DNA from: Stieleria varia | GTDB lineage: Bacteria > Planctomycetota > Planctomycetia > Pirellulales > Pirellulaceae | Direction of reading: 5' to 3' | DNA length: 64,000 nt | Assembly: GCF_038443385.1 (NCBI RefSeq) | Contig: NZ_CP151726.1 | Location: forward strand, 1,550,001-1,614,000 | In this document: piece by piece, positions 28,701 to 37,955 of the stretch | How the letters are laid out: every line of letters starts with the position of its first letter | Position numbering within the stretch: position 1 is the stretch's first letter | Made by a program: the position numbers and the translations under genes | Notes under the pieces: generated by a model | What the model was told of the DNA's origin: nothing | Seen by the model: only the letters and a program-made list of their open reading frames with translations | Database searches by the model: none

Positions 28701-31700
28701 GATGACGACTTCAGCCGGCGTGCTTTGGGTTTGCGATTGGCTCCGGCCGGTGCTTGCAGCCCAGTTGCCAAACGTTTTCAGTGCCTGGACGCTCGCCATT
28801 TGGAGCGGCATGGGGGCGTTGGTCTTGGGATGGTTTGGGCAACATTCGAAGAACCGAAATGTCTTGTTCCTCTCCGCCGGTTTGACCTTCGTTGCAACCT
28901 TCTTGGTCATGCCGTTGGCCGTTCCCAACAGCATCGTTGCCTGGGCTCAGTGGTCCACCGTTGCGTTGTTCGGTTGGATCGCTGTGGGCGCACTGCTGTC
29001 GAGGGACAAGCCGGAGTTGCGATCGGCATTTCAGGACGTTTTTCATGTGGCCGCTGCGACAGGCATCCTTTCCGCCGTCTGTACGACGCTGGGCGTTTGG
29101 TTGAGCATTGATGTCGTCTCGCTGCTGGGCAACTCGGGCGGCTATGTGCTGACTGGAATCACTGCCACCGCGCTGCTGACGTGGCCTTACTTGCCGTGGC
29201 GAAAAAGTGAGGAACACCCGATCATTGCACGGACGCTGATCTGGCCACTTGTGCTGACCTTGTGCAGCGGGCACGCGGCGTTGTTGCTCAGTACGGCTTC
29301 GTCCGTCACAGCAATTCTCGGTGCAATGTCCCCGCAGCGTCTGTTGATCGGCCTGTGGATGATCGCGACAATCGCATCGCTTGCCCGCGTGTTGTTGCAA
29401 TCACTCAAATTCCATTCCATCAACCACGCCGACTTTCGCCATGCCGCCGTGATGGCAACAGGGGTCACCTGCACATCGTTAGCTCATTCGGCCACGGGAT
29501 TCTACGGCTGGGTGGGACTGCTCGCGTGTGCGACAGCTGGGTGGCTCGTGATTCCGATCGCCTGGGCGGCGAAATCCAAGGAACCTGAACGAACAGCGGA
29601 TTCCGTTGCCGGTCGCTTGCTGTGTTGGCTGATGCTGATTGTCGGCGGCTACTTGGCTGTTCGACTCAGTGATCACGCCGGTGCGGGCGACTGGTTGGAG
29701 TGGACGGCGATGACGGGATGGATTTCGCATTGGGTGATCCTGTGGCGTGTGGCGTGTCCCGACAAACCGCTGACGGAAACGACTGCCCGAGCCCCGCTGT
29801 TTTCACGGATCTTGGCCGACAACGAGTTCGCCGTCCTGCTCGTACTCGCTTGGTTTGGTGAGTTGGTGGTCAGCGTCGGTGCCGCATCGGGTCCGGCGTT
29901 CATTGGCACCTTGAGTGAACGTTGGCTGGTCTTGCGGTTGATTGTTGGTGCTCTGGTGGTGCTGACGGTGATCGCGAGAAACGATCGTATCACGGCATGG
30001 TTCACATCGGTCGCCCTGGCGGTCTTGACCGTCACTGTCTTCACCGCCCGCATGGCGTATGTCTACGAAGCGACTTACGAGGAAACTCTGGCGTTTGCGA
30101 CTCTGGTCGCGCCCGCTGTTCTGGCGGCGTTGGCTTTCTCGGCCAGCATGATTGCTCGTTTCACATCGGCTGCCAACCTGTTTTGGAATCGAGCCAATGC
30201 CTTCACGAGGAGTACGTCGAACAACAGCAACCCGCAAAGACGACTGGGCAATACGACGATCGTTGCCGACGGGATTTCGTACGTGAGCTGGTGCGTCACT
30301 TGCATTGCCACGTTCCTCTGCGTTTTCTGGTTGGCCTATGACAACACGCAACGCATGCTGCCGATGGCGATCGGCAGCCTTGCCATCATCGCGTTGGTGT
30401 TCACCGAGATTTCGGGGCAATCACGACCCGACAAACAAGAATCGCGACGCATGTCGGCGGTCGGGTTGGGGCTTCTGGCGACGTTTTTATGGGCCAGCGT
30501 TGGAGTGATCGGAACGGAGTATCCCCTGCTGACGTTGACCATGCGATGGTTCGTTGCCTCCGTCTGCACCGTCGCGGTGTTCGCGTTTGCCTTGCCCAAG
30601 ATGCTCGGGGAAACAATGGCCAATGTTTGGTCGGGAGCCTTTGAAAAAGCACGCACGGCGGCTGCAGTCTTGGCTGCGGCCACGCTATTGGCATTGTTGG
30701 GGCAGGAAGCGATGATCCGCACGCAAGGCGATCCGACGTTGATTTCCAAACCGTTGGTGTTGGGCGTGGCTGCAACGCTGGCGATCTTGAGTGTCTTGAC
30801 GACCGCGGCGGCAATCTTGAGCGGCCCCGGCACCGGGTATCAGAAGAGCTGGAATCTAAGCGATGCGACACGACGGTTTCTCGTCGTTGCGGCGCAAGTC
30901 TTCGGCGGCCTGACGTGGTTTCATTTGTTTCTCTGTAAGAGTCCGTTGGCAGATTTGGGGCTGCGAGCCTACTGGCCGTACATCGTGATGGCACTCGCCT
31001 TCGGCAGCGTCGCCATCACACAGTGGGCCAAAGCTCGCGGTGATGATCTGATGTCCGACACACTGCGACAGACTTCGCTGTACCTGCCGCTGGTTCCCGT
31101 GCTCGGATTTTGGTTGAGCCTGTCCGTGTTTGATGTGGGAAATGCGGACGAAGCGACCCAGAACGCGTGGAGCTATGTGCAAGGCAAAGTCAGCTACCAG
31201 TCCTTGTTGTTGATTGGCACGATCTATTACGGCGTGGTTTCATTTCTCTGGAAGAATGGCTTTTCCCGAGTCGCCACCGTGATCCTGGGCAACGCGGCCC
31301 TGTGGATCTTGCTGACACAGACACCCGGTTGGGGATTCCTTGCGCGACCGCAGGCTTGGTTGATCCCGCCCGCTGTCTGTGTGTTGATCGTGACGCATCT
31401 GTATCGAAAGCGACTGCCGGCCGCTGCGGCATCCTCGATTCGCTATGTGTCCACGCTGGTGATCTATATCAGCAGCACTGCGGACATGTTGCTCAATGAC
31501 ATTGGTTCGACACTGGCCGGTCCGATCATCCTGGTCTTGCTCGCCCTGGCGGGAATGCTGGCCGGGGTCGTGTTGCGGGTCAAGCCGTTCCTTTACCTCG
31601 GTGCGATCTTTGTCTTTTTCGGCGTCACCAGCATGGTCTGGCATGCTCAGACCAGAATCGATGCCGTTTGGCCTTGGTGGGCATTCGGCATCACGACCGG

Positions 31701-31791
31701 CATGCTGTTGCTGGCCGGATTGATGGCCATCGAAAAGAACAAACCCAAACTGCAGCGTCTGGCAACCTCACTGTCCACCTGGGAACCGTGA
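25729..31791 (+). CDS. Giant multi-spanning membrane protein of unknown function
   Basis: 2020 residues, mostly hydrophobic. Segments: an N-terminal membrane helix (about 3-25); a cytoplasmic helical and Pro/Gln/Ser-rich region (about 45-200) with a repeated ASSQP motif near 107-120; then from about residue 220 to the end a nearly unbroken series of hydrophobic helices, of which I estimate more than 45 by eye. The opening helical module (KAEIIRSFLAAHNVRWGELVAGLLI) resembles DUF2157/DUF2339-like membrane proteins. No transporter, enzyme or channel signature was recognised, and charged residues are few. The ATG at 25729 is divergent from the kinase start with 224 bases between. No frameshift seen. 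Confidence 0.8.
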   Translation: MEISLLLLVLFLFLWAIVTLVGHATWVFIRSMFTDSSSPHAQAQRQATADIEAADRVLNRLEREGVMSTQAVAILRGNVAKLSGAPPSLRQSKFPSVDRVVADYLVDKHPQPATSQPASSQPASSQPETFQTETPPHAPPPVERTVEKAAFAAPPQSADRPDTPLATSPSQPSPFSVPLESSTEETVSTQVETVASPPTLSKAEIIRSFLAAHNVRWGELVAGLLIVICSVGLVLSLWNTIVTTHRAIPSLIFAAANTAIFAAALYTLSRWKLRHTSRAMLLIATLLVPLGILAGLASAGTDATAVSLDDPITIGSILVGGIVYMTLLWFGGRGLVGRRDALPMILSVAGPAMMLPLVPAAIRMDGRAPILLILVGSVSLLAALAWQLRISYREKCPTPGLSATRRRIVILSVGAFSLSALTANILYLWGVTTQNAIAVSIALIPAWVGVAEFALSIRNWNKRPRLAMAGTVISIIALGGVLAAMPAALISSSWLWTWAIVASVSLVIGAIGFRHRQWISVASVPVGVTTVLASQTFFATHAWDDLALWQRVIGGQPMVAAFVIGLVIAVVAWIVPKRWNRVVWNAIAAGFIALGAINVVVLSIAPASWLGVVPATAVTGLAVVAILAACAASVLVRKSSMEHHGAIADALAIAVIPLVMMGWCSVFHPISIGLPLASARVWLITSLAIAATLVTMTEGLRKFQSPTALLAWQSAVGFFSAIAVCFSLSMVRIDWTVSAWGLLAVTLLLGWIAFLNRSREWLMATQGTSLSLAALIGWGRFHETLFTSDAWRSSLALWGWGTLLAATLVAWLLLREVSRGVRRTKLRGTRFAWLDHRTVAPTRMLETVLGAGMLVFVILATAHGYLSMLLGVAAVDNTRFYAPVIVPLISFAAAALATGLFRRHIRSAVWSVGTLLGVVGIVWISNQIAQRTLVDAAEQLVLATSFATVGCIGLAAWLGGLRSKMSERDVVAAASMTTSPLLIAAGTGATLMTTSAGVLWVCDWLRPVLAAQLPNVFSAWTLAIWSGMGALVLGWFGQHSKNRNVLFLSAGLTFVATFLVMPLAVPNSIVAWAQWSTVALFGWIAVGALLSRDKPELRSAFQDVFHVAAATGILSAVCTTLGVWLSIDVVSLLGNSGGYVLTGITATALLTWPYLPWRKSEEHPIIARTLIWPLVLTLCSGHAALLLSTASSVTAILGAMSPQRLLIGLWMIATIASLARVLLQSLKFHSINHADFRHAAVMATGVTCTSLAHSATGFYGWVGLLACATAGWLVIPIAWAAKSKEPERTADSVAGRLLCWLMLIVGGYLAVRLSDHAGAGDWLEWTAMTGWISHWVILWRVACPDKPLTETTARAPLFSRILADNEFAVLLVLAWFGELVVSVGAASGPAFIGTLSERWLVLRLIVGALVVLTVIARNDRITAWFTSVALAVLTVTVFTARMAYVYEATYEETLAFATLVAPAVLAALAFSASMIARFTSAANLFWNRANAFTRSTSNNSNPQRRLGNTTIVADGISYVSWCVTCIATFLCVFWLAYDNTQRMLPMAIGSLAIIALVFTEISGQSRPDKQESRRMSAVGLGLLATFLWASVGVIGTEYPLLTLTMRWFVASVCTVAVFAFALPKMLGETMANVWSGAFEKARTAAAVLAAATLLALLGQEAMIRTQGDPTLISKPLVLGVAATLAILSVLTTAAAILSGPGTGYQKSWNLSDATRRFLVVAAQVFGGLTWFHLFLCKSPLADLGLRAYWPYIVMALAFGSVAITQWAKARGDDLMSDTLRQTSLYLPLVPVLGFWLSLSVFDVGNADEATQNAWSYVQGKVSYQSLLLIGTIYYGVVSFLWKNGFSRVATVILGNAALWILLTQTPGWGFLARPQAWLIPPAVCVLIVTHLYRKRLPAAAASSIRYVSTLVIYISSTADMLLNDIGSTLAGPIILVLLALAGMLAGVVLRVKPFLYLGAIFVFFGVTSMVWHAQTRIDAVWPWWAFGITTGMLLLAGLMAIEKNKPKLQRLATSLSTWEP

Positions 31792-31812
31792 TGGTTGATG
31801 CCACGGCCGCGA

Positions 31813-33327
31813 TCATTTTTTCGGCGGCTTCGGCGAGTCGTCCCATGATTTGCGGTCCGCCGGTCGGACCCAGTTTTCATGCTCGATCCCCGCAGCATTG
31901 AGCGCACGATCGATCGCCGCGATCGTTGCTTGGTTGGGCTTGAAAGAGCCCGGACGTTTGCCCTGAGCGATTTGCCGGGGCGTCGATCCGAGTTCATTCT
32001 TGCGATGCCAAAACTCTGGCTCGCAACCCAATTCCACCAACAAGTCCACGACTTGAGCAAAGCTTCGGTAAGCGGCTCCGTGTACCGCCGTTTCACCATG
32101 CTCGTCAACAACATCCAAGGAGACGCCCCACTGGTGCAGTTGTCTCACCGCAGCCAGGACTTCCGTTTCGCTGCCGGGATATTCATCGGCGACGAATACA
32201 CCCACGCCGGCGGCCGCCAACATCGGCGTGCAACCGTCCACATTGCCCTGGTGGATGTCGGCCCCGAGTTCTTTCAGCGTTTTCATCAGCGGCAAGTCCG
32301 AAGTGAACGCGGCGAACAGAAACGGGGTCGCGCCGCGTGGATTGAGTTTCGCCTTGGCGTGCTTGCCTTTCTCCAAACGCAAGTTCACATCCGCGCCACG
32401 TTGAACCATTTGTCGGACAAACTCCAGGCTGCTGATCTCGCCATCGACACGGGGCGGCGGATCGCCTTCCTCATTGTCTCCTCTGGCGGGACGTCGCACC
32501 CAACTGATCGCGTGTAGCGGTGCATATCCGCTGCGTTGATCGTTGGGATCCGCGCCCGCATCGACCAGTTGCAACGCCAACTCAAAGTGTCCGCTTTCCA
32601 CGGCCAACATCAATGCCGACATTCCGCGTCGGGGCGCCCGCCCGCTGGTACTCTGTGGGTTCATCACATCGTTGACGTCCACCCCGGCGGCGAGCAATCG
32701 CGAAATCACACCCGAGTGACCTTCACGAGCGGCAAAGAACCAAGCGTTGAAGCCCGATCGCAGTTGTTTGTCGATGTCCGCTCCCGCTTTCAGTAAAGCA
32801 TCCACGACCGCGACGTGTCCTTCGGCCGCCGCCCACATCAACGCCGTCTGACCGTGTTGCTGTTTCTCATTGACGTCGGCGTCTTTCGCGATCAACGCAT
32901 TGACCGTTTGAACTTCTCCAGTTCGTGACGCCAACATCAGCACGGTTTCACCGCCCGCGACCGTTGTGTTCGGGTCGGCACCTCGGTCCAGCAAGATCCC
33001 CGTGATTTCGGCGTCACCGCTGGAACAAGCGATGGCCAGCGGCGTGATCTCATATTCGTTTGCCGCATCGATCTGGGCGCCCGCCTCAAGCAAACGGCGC
33101 ACCCACTGAGCGTTGCCCCAACGCACCGCCCAATGCAAAGCGGACATGCCGTCGGGTTGCCGTTGATCGATGTCCGCGACCGTCGGCAAGATTCGTTCCG
33201 CCGCTGCCCAGTCCTGCTGCTGGATGACGTCGGGCAACGTTTGCTGGACGTCTGACTGGTCGGCGAAGGTCGACGGATGGATCGACAGCAACAGTGCGAC
33301 GAGCAATGGCAGTGTGACGTGTTTCAT
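31813..33327 (-). CDS. Secreted ankyrin-repeat protein
   Basis: 504 residues: signal peptide (1-22, SFA-D-like boundary at TFA-D), then about ten ankyrin units with the DGMSALHWAVRWGN / GETVLMLASRTGE / GQTALMWAAAEGH pattern spanning about 45-470. Ankyrin arrays bind protein partners; an exported one would act in the periplasm or at the surface. No catalytic domain is attached. It ends convergently, 22 bases from the giant membrane gene. Tandem palindromes separate it from the protease gene upstream. Confidence 0.9.
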   Translation of the reverse strand: MKHVTLPLLVALLLSIHPSTFADQSDVQQTLPDVIQQQDWAAAERILPTVADIDQRQPDGMSALHWAVRWGNAQWVRRLLEAGAQIDAANEYEITPLAIACSSGDAEITGILLDRGADPNTTVAGGETVLMLASRTGEVQTVNALIAKDADVNEKQQHGQTALMWAAAEGHVAVVDALLKAGADIDKQLRSGFNAWFFAAREGHSGVISRLLAAGVDVNDVMNPQSTSGRAPRRGMSALMLAVESGHFELALQLVDAGADPNDQRSGYAPLHAISWVRRPARGDNEEGDPPPRVDGEISSLEFVRQMVQRGADVNLRLEKGKHAKAKLNPRGATPFLFAAFTSDLPLMKTLKELGADIHQGNVDGCTPMLAAAGVGVFVADEYPGSETEVLAAVRQLHQWGVSLDVVDEHGETAVHGAAYRSFAQVVDLLVELGCEPEFWHRKNELGSTPRQIAQGKRPGSFKPNQATIAAIDRALNAAGIEHENWVRPADRKSWDDSPKPPKK

Positions 33328-33334
33328 GATGGTT

Positions 33335-33467
33335 GTACGTCAGGCTTTCCAGCCTGACATGCTGTGGTGTACGTCAGGCTTTCCAGCCTGACATGCTGTG
33401 GTTGTACGTCAGGCTTTCTAGCCTGACATGCTGTGGTGGGTATGTCAGGCTAGAAAGCCTGACGTAC
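33335..33467. repeat. Three tandem palindromic units plus one inverted unit
   Basis: Units of about 34 bases at 33335-33368, 33369-33402 and 33404-33437, each a small hairpin (CAGGCT...AGCCTG). A fourth half-unit at 33442-33467 is the exact reverse complement of the first 26 bases of unit 3, so a large hairpin can form. A degenerate copy occurs at 47069-47092. Lies between the ankyrin gene start and the protease gene stop. Confidence 0.92.
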
Positions 33468-33485
33468 ATAAGCCTTACACAATGG

Positions 33486-34973
33486 TCAGTTTTCGACGAA
33501 CAGCAGCATGCGTTGGTCGCCGCGACGCACAGCGACCCGGATGGTGGCTTGCTGTTGCCGGCCGGCTTCCAGGACGGCTCTCAATCGTTGCACCGAGTCC
33601 AGTTCGATACCGCCGGCGGCTTCGATCACATCGCCAACTTTCAGCTCCGCCTGCTCGGCTTCACTGTCGACCTTGATCGAGGTCACTACCAATCCCTTTT
33701 GATCTTCGCGATAACCAAACTTCTTTGCCGTCGTCGGAGTCATCGGGACAAGTTCTGCACCGAGCACTTCGCCGCTGCCGAACTGTGCCATCACTTCTTC
33801 GGTACGTTCGGAAAGCAATACCCGAACTTGCAGTGGTTGCCCTGCTCGACTGACATCGATGACGAGGGTGGCCCCCGGCGGTCGACTGGCCACGTAATTC
33901 CTCATTTGGCTACTGGATTTCATCGCCCGACCATCGATGGAGACCACCACGTCGCCTTCCCTCAGGCCTGCTTTGTCGGCGGGCATGTCTTCCAGGACAT
34001 TCTCGATGACCACGCCTCGCTTCATCTTCAAGCCGTACTTGGCGATGCTGCGTTCGTTGATCTCGTCCAGTCCCGCGCCCAGGAAACCTCGCTTGGCCAC
34101 GCCGAACTCGATGATGGAATTGAGTACGGGCCGAGCGATCGAGACGGGAATCGCGAACCCAATTCCGGCGCTCGTTCCGCTGCGGGACATGATCGCGGTG
34201 TTGATCCCCATCAATTCGCCACGCAGATTCACCAGCGGGCCGCCGGAGTTTCCGGGATTGATGGCGGCGTCGGTCTGCAGGAAATCTTCGAAACCGTCTC
34301 CGTCATCAATGATTCTCTGAACGCGATTCTTGCCGCTGATGATTCCGGCTGTCACCGTCTGCTCCAGGCCAAAGGGACTGCCGATGGCCAAGACCCAGTC
34401 GCCCACTTGAATTGCATCGGAGTCACCCATTGGAACCGCGGGCAAATTCTGTAGATCAACTTTGACGACCGCCAGGTCGCTTTGAGGATCCGTCCCAATG
34501 ATCTTGCCAGGGACGGTTCGGCCGTCACTGAATTCCACTTCCAACTCGTCTGCATTCTCGACGACGTGGTTGTTGGTCAAGATGTACCCGTCGGGGCGGA
34601 CGATCACACCGCTGCCCATCCCGCTGGCTTCTCGACGTTGGTCGGGAATGTTCGGGACGCCGAAGAATTGCTCCATTCCGCGAGGTAGTTGTCGACCACG
34701 GATGATCTGCGTTTGCGTTGTATTGATGCTGACCACGCTGGGCCTCATCACTTCTGCGACTTTGCGGAACGCACTGGAAAGGTCTTGCGCGGCACCGAGA
34801 TCTTGGTTTCGCAGCGGTGCTCGAGTATCAAGTGCCGCGACGGCGGGACCTCCGTCTTGCGCGTGGGAATCATGATGCAGCATTTGAGGCACGCTCAGGG
34901 CTGCAATCGTGACCAACGACCCAATGACCATCGCCGCGACGATCATGCTTGTATTGGACTTATTGTGTGACAT
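33486..34973 (-). CDS. DegP/HtrA-family (Do-like) serine protease with two PDZ domains
   Basis: Periplasmic quality-control protease and chaperone. 495 residues: uncleaved or cleaved N-terminal hydrophobic segment (about 9-28); trypsin-like domain about 110-300 with catalytic His136 (TNNHVVEN), Asp166 (SDLAVV) and Ser243 (GNSGGPL); PDZ 1 about 305-395 (GVVIENVLEDMPADKAGLREGD) and PDZ 2 about 410-490 (GLVVTSIKVDSEAEQAELKVGD). Intact triad, so active. Length and layout match DegQ/DegS-DegP types. A small open frame ends three bases before the start. Confidence 0.95.
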   Translation of the reverse strand: MSHNKSNTSMIVAAMVIGSLVTIAALSVPQMLHHDSHAQDGGPAVAALDTRAPLRNQDLGAAQDLSSAFRKVAEVMRPSVVSINTTQTQIIRGRQLPRGMEQFFGVPNIPDQRREASGMGSGVIVRPDGYILTNNHVVENADELEVEFSDGRTVPGKIIGTDPQSDLAVVKVDLQNLPAVPMGDSDAIQVGDWVLAIGSPFGLEQTVTAGIISGKNRVQRIIDDGDGFEDFLQTDAAINPGNSGGPLVNLRGELMGINTAIMSRSGTSAGIGFAIPVSIARPVLNSIIEFGVAKRGFLGAGLDEINERSIAKYGLKMKRGVVIENVLEDMPADKAGLREGDVVVSIDGRAMKSSSQMRNYVASRPPGATLVIDVSRAGQPLQVRVLLSERTEEVMAQFGSGEVLGAELVPMTPTTAKKFGYREDQKGLVVTSIKVDSEAEQAELKVGDVIEAAGGIELDSVQRLRAVLEAGRQQQATIRVAVRRGDQRMLLFVEN

Positions 34974-34976
34974 GTC

Positions 34977-35195
34977 TCAGCACGCTCCTCTCGAATTCAA
35001 GTTTCCTATCTTGCCCATGCTCTGTTTTGCCCGTCTTGCCAGTGTGGCGGTGGGCGACGGGGACCGACATCCAGTCAGTTGAACCAGTTCATTGTAAGCT
35101 TGGGGCAGTTGAACTCCCAAACATTCCATTTGCTGCCGGCACGGTGCGCACGAATTCACGGCTCTCGGATCGGAAAAGCCGTAGATAGGAGGCAT
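34977..35195 (-). CDS. Possible small protein just upstream of the HtrA gene
   Basis: A 72-codon frame from the ATG at 35195 ends three bases before the protease start, a spacing typical of co-translated genes. The predicted product has a CAPCRQQMEC cluster and a further Cys near the middle and end. No ribosome-binding site is evident and no family is recognised. It may be chance. Confidence 0.3.
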   Translation of the reverse strand: MPPIYGFSDPRAVNSCAPCRQQMECLGVQLPQAYNELVQLTGCRSPSPTATLARRAKQSMGKIGNLNSRGAC

Positions 35196-35595
35196 CGGGG
35201 CTGCCGACGTGACAGAACGACAGCATTGGGCTGATGCGCAGTGCAAAATTTAGGCCAACCAGAGCCCATTCCTGGGGCCAATTGATTCGACCTACCTGTA
35301 CAATTTACACCGGTAAGAACCCCAAGTGGTATCGATGGGGACCTGTCGTCTGTGCTATCATCAACCCGTAGACGCATGATTATGGTGTTCCGAGTCCCAT
35401 TGCGTGTTGATTACGGTGGGATCGCCGACGCTGCCGTCGGCAGGGCGATTCCTGTTTTTGGTGTATCGATCGCCGGGGCGATGGTCGTAAGAGAAAGACC
35501 AGTCGCGGTGTATCTGCGAGAGGCGAAACGGACGGCGGTTACCAGCGGGTCATTGGGAACAGCGGGCACAAACGGCCAAGGATTGAGAGGATCAA
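35196..35595. other. Gap upstream of glgC with a possible extended -10 element
   Basis: No gene seen. TGCTATCAT at 35353-35361 has the form of an extended -10 box and points to glgC, about 235 bases away, but no good -35 accompanies it. A GAGAGG ribosome-binding site lies just before the glgC start. Confidence 0.35.
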
Positions 35596-36864
35596 ATGAA
35601 GGATATTTTAACAGTGATCTTGGCAGGCGGACGAGGTTCCCGTCTGGAGCCCTTGACGCGGGACCGTGCCAAGCCAGCGGTGCCGTTTGGCGGTCTGTAC
35701 CGGATCATCGATTTTGTACTCAGCAATTGCCTCAACAGCGACATGCGTCGGTTGCTGTTGCTGACGCAGTACAAAGCCCAGTCGCTGGACCGGCACATCA
35801 ACTTGGCGTGGCGGAATTACTTCATTCGTGAACTTGGTGAGTTCATCGATGTGATGCCGCCCCAGCAGCGGATCGACAACAACTGGTACCAGGGGACCGC
35901 CGATGCGGTTTATCAGAACATCTATGCGATTGAGCGTGAGCAGCCGCAGGACGTTTTGATTCTGGCAGGTGATCACATCTACAAGATGAACTACAAACCG
36001 ATGTTGGAGTTTCATCGCAAGATGGATGCCGACATCACCGTCGGTGCGCTTCGCGTGAGTGTGGACCAGGCACGCGAGTTTGGGGTCATGCAAACGGATC
36101 TCAAGAACCGCATCATCGGGTTCCAGGAAAAGCCTCAGAACCCTGTCCCCACGCCGGACGATCCGGACATCTGTTTGGCGTCGATGGGCATCTACGTGTT
36201 CAACGCGCGTTTCTTGTACGAGCAATTGTGCGCCGATGCGACTCGCGACGACAGCGACCATGATTTTGGCAAGAACATCATTCCCGGCGCGATCGATCAG
36301 TACAAGGTCTGTGCGTTTCCGTTCTTGGATGAAAACCGCAAGAGCGATGCGTACTGGCGCGACGTCGGCACGCTGGATGCCTATTACGAAGCCACGATGG
36401 ACTTGATCAAAGTCGATCCGCAGTTGAATCTGTACGACGACAAATGGCCGGTGAGGGCTTTTCAACAGATGCTGCCGCCACCCAAGTTTGTGTTTGGCAG
36501 CGAAGGGCATTCCTCACGCCGAGGTTGCGCACTGGATTCGCTTGTTTGCCAAGGTTCCATCATCAGCGGCGGCAGCGTCCTGCGCAGCGTCTTGGGAACC
36601 AACGTTCGCATCAACAGTTACGCACAAGTGGAAGACAGCATTCTGTTTGATGGCGTCAACGTCGGGCGACACTGTCGAATTCGCAACGCGATCATTGACA
36701 AAGGCGTCAGTATTCCTGCGGAAACTCAGATCGGTTATGACCCACAGCACGACGCCGCACGCGGACTGACCGTGACCGAAAGCGGACTGGTGGTGATCGG
36801 TCGTGACGAGTTGATTGAGCCGTCCGTCGCCGTTGCAGGATCGGTCAAGATGGCCGGCGGTTGA
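35596..36864 (+). CDS. glgC: Glucose-1-phosphate adenylyltransferase (ADP-glucose pyrophosphorylase)
   Basis: Makes ADP-glucose from glucose-1-phosphate and ATP, the committed step of glycogen synthesis. 422 residues (usual 400-430): nucleotidyltransferase domain about 1-280 with [14 protein letters not shown] (8-21), the conserved [14 protein letters not shown] segment (28-41), [12 protein letters not shown] near 118 and GFQEKP near 176; then a left-handed beta-helix about 300-400 ([19 protein letters not shown]). A GAGAGG ribosome-binding site sits 8 bases before the ATG. The diguanylate cyclase gene follows after only 9 bases, suggesting co-expression. Confidence 0.97.
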   Translation: MKDILTVILAGGRGSRLEPLTRDRAKPAVPFGGLYRIIDFVLSNCLNSDMRRLLLLTQYKAQSLDRHINLAWRNYFIRELGEFIDVMPPQQRIDNNWYQGTADAVYQNIYAIEREQPQDVLILAGDHIYKMNYKPMLEFHRKMDADITVGALRVSVDQAREFGVMQTDLKNRIIGFQEKPQNPVPTPDDPDICLASMGIYVFNARFLYEQLCADATRDDSDHDFGKNIIPGAIDQYKVCAFPFLDENRKSDAYWRDVGTLDAYYEATMDLIKVDPQLNLYDDKWPVRAFQQMLPPPKFVFGSEGHSSRRGCALDSLVCQGSIISGGSVLRSVLGTNVRINSYAQVEDSILFDGVNVGRHCRIRNAIIDKGVSIPAETQIGYDPQHDAARGLTVTESGLVVIGRDELIEPSVAVAGSVKMAGG

Positions 36865-36873
36865 ACCTGCTCC

Positions 36874-37800
36874 ATGTCTTACGTGATCGGTCTGATCTGT
36901 CTCGCACTTGGTTTGGTTGTCGGTTGGTTCCTCGGACGTCGCAGCACGCCGGCGGTGCCACCGGGAAACGAGCGCGACTTGAATCGCATGCTGCAGTTGC
37001 TCGGCGACTTGGGGACATGGACCGACGAGTATTCAGGTAATGTCTCTAGTTACCAACAGCAGTTGAAACACTTGGCCGCCGCCGTTCGCAAGCACAACGC
37101 GGCGGCATCGAGCGACCAACAAGTTGACGGCCAACAATTGATGTCGCTGTTGGAGCAATTCATCACGGGCAGCGAACGCGTTCAATCGCGACTCGATGCC
37201 GTCGAATGTGAACTGGAGTCTCGCACCCGTCAGATCAAGGATTACTTGGACCAAGCGCGCACGGACGGCTTGACCGGATTGCTCAATCGGCGGGTCTTTG
37301 ACGAGGAGTTGGAAAAGCGATTTGAGCGATTCCGCGCCGGTGGCGCTTCGTTTTCGCTGGCTCTGATCGATGTCGATCACTTCAAGTCGATCAACGATAC
37401 CCACGGCCATCCGATGGGCGACGGCGTGCTGCGACAACTGGCACAGTGGATGCAGCAACGGCTGGGTGCTGGCGTGACAGTGGCTCGGTACGGTGGCGAT
37501 GAATTCGCGGTGATCTTGGACGAGTCCGTTTCCCGGGCAACGGAGCGACTGGAGACCCTGCGTCGAGCGATCGCGGAGTCCACCTTTCGTTGGGAGGATC
37601 ACAGCGTCAAGGTGACTTTGAGTATCGGGATCAGCCAGCCGATCGACGACGCATCCTCCCTTTCCGTGCTCCGCCGAGCCGACGAAGCGCTCTATGCGGC
37701 CAAAGCGATGGGCCGCAACCACACGCTGGTCGACGAAGGCTCGGGGGCCCAATTGCCCGACGCGGTCGAGATTTCGACGGACCCCCATCGCAAGGATTGA
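36874..37800 (+). CDS. Membrane-anchored diguanylate cyclase (GGDEF)
   Basis: Makes cyclic di-GMP from two GTP. 308 residues: one N-terminal membrane helix (about 3-22), a helical coiled-coil linker (about 30-130) and the GGDEF domain (about 135-295) with DGLTGLLNRR (about 130-139) and an intact GGDEF active site at 207-211. The RxxD inhibitory site normally found just before the active site is absent (the sequence there is AGVTVARY), so product inhibition may be missing. It directly follows glgC. No separate sensor domain is visible. Confidence 0.94.
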   Translation: MSYVIGLICLALGLVVGWFLGRRSTPAVPPGNERDLNRMLQLLGDLGTWTDEYSGNVSSYQQQLKHLAAAVRKHNAAASSDQQVDGQQLMSLLEQFITGSERVQSRLDAVECELESRTRQIKDYLDQARTDGLTGLLNRRVFDEELEKRFERFRAGGASFSLALIDVDHFKSINDTHGHPMGDGVLRQLAQWMQQRLGAGVTVARYGGDEFAVILDESVSRATERLETLRRAIAESTFRWEDHSVKVTLSIGISQPIDDASSLSVLRRADEALYAAKAMGRNHTLVDEGSGAQLPDAVEISTDPHRKD

Positions 37801-37955
37801 TGCTCTGGCTCTCGCTGGACTCTGATCTTTGGGGCAGTCGCTATGGTTGCCCGTCGCGGTTCGCGATATGTTGTTGACGCAGTGAAATCAATATCGACGC
37901 GTCCCGATGATGGTGCGTCGGCCAGTCGTCCCACGATGCAAGAAGCCTCCACAGC

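Noticed and set aside
33335-33467. CRISPR-like array
   Set aside because: Units are adjacent with no unique spacers, are palindromic, and one is inverted; no cas genes nearby.
35282-35304. Promoter TTGATT...TACAAT upstream of glgC
   Set aside because: The spacer is only 11 bases, too short for a normal sigma-70 promoter.
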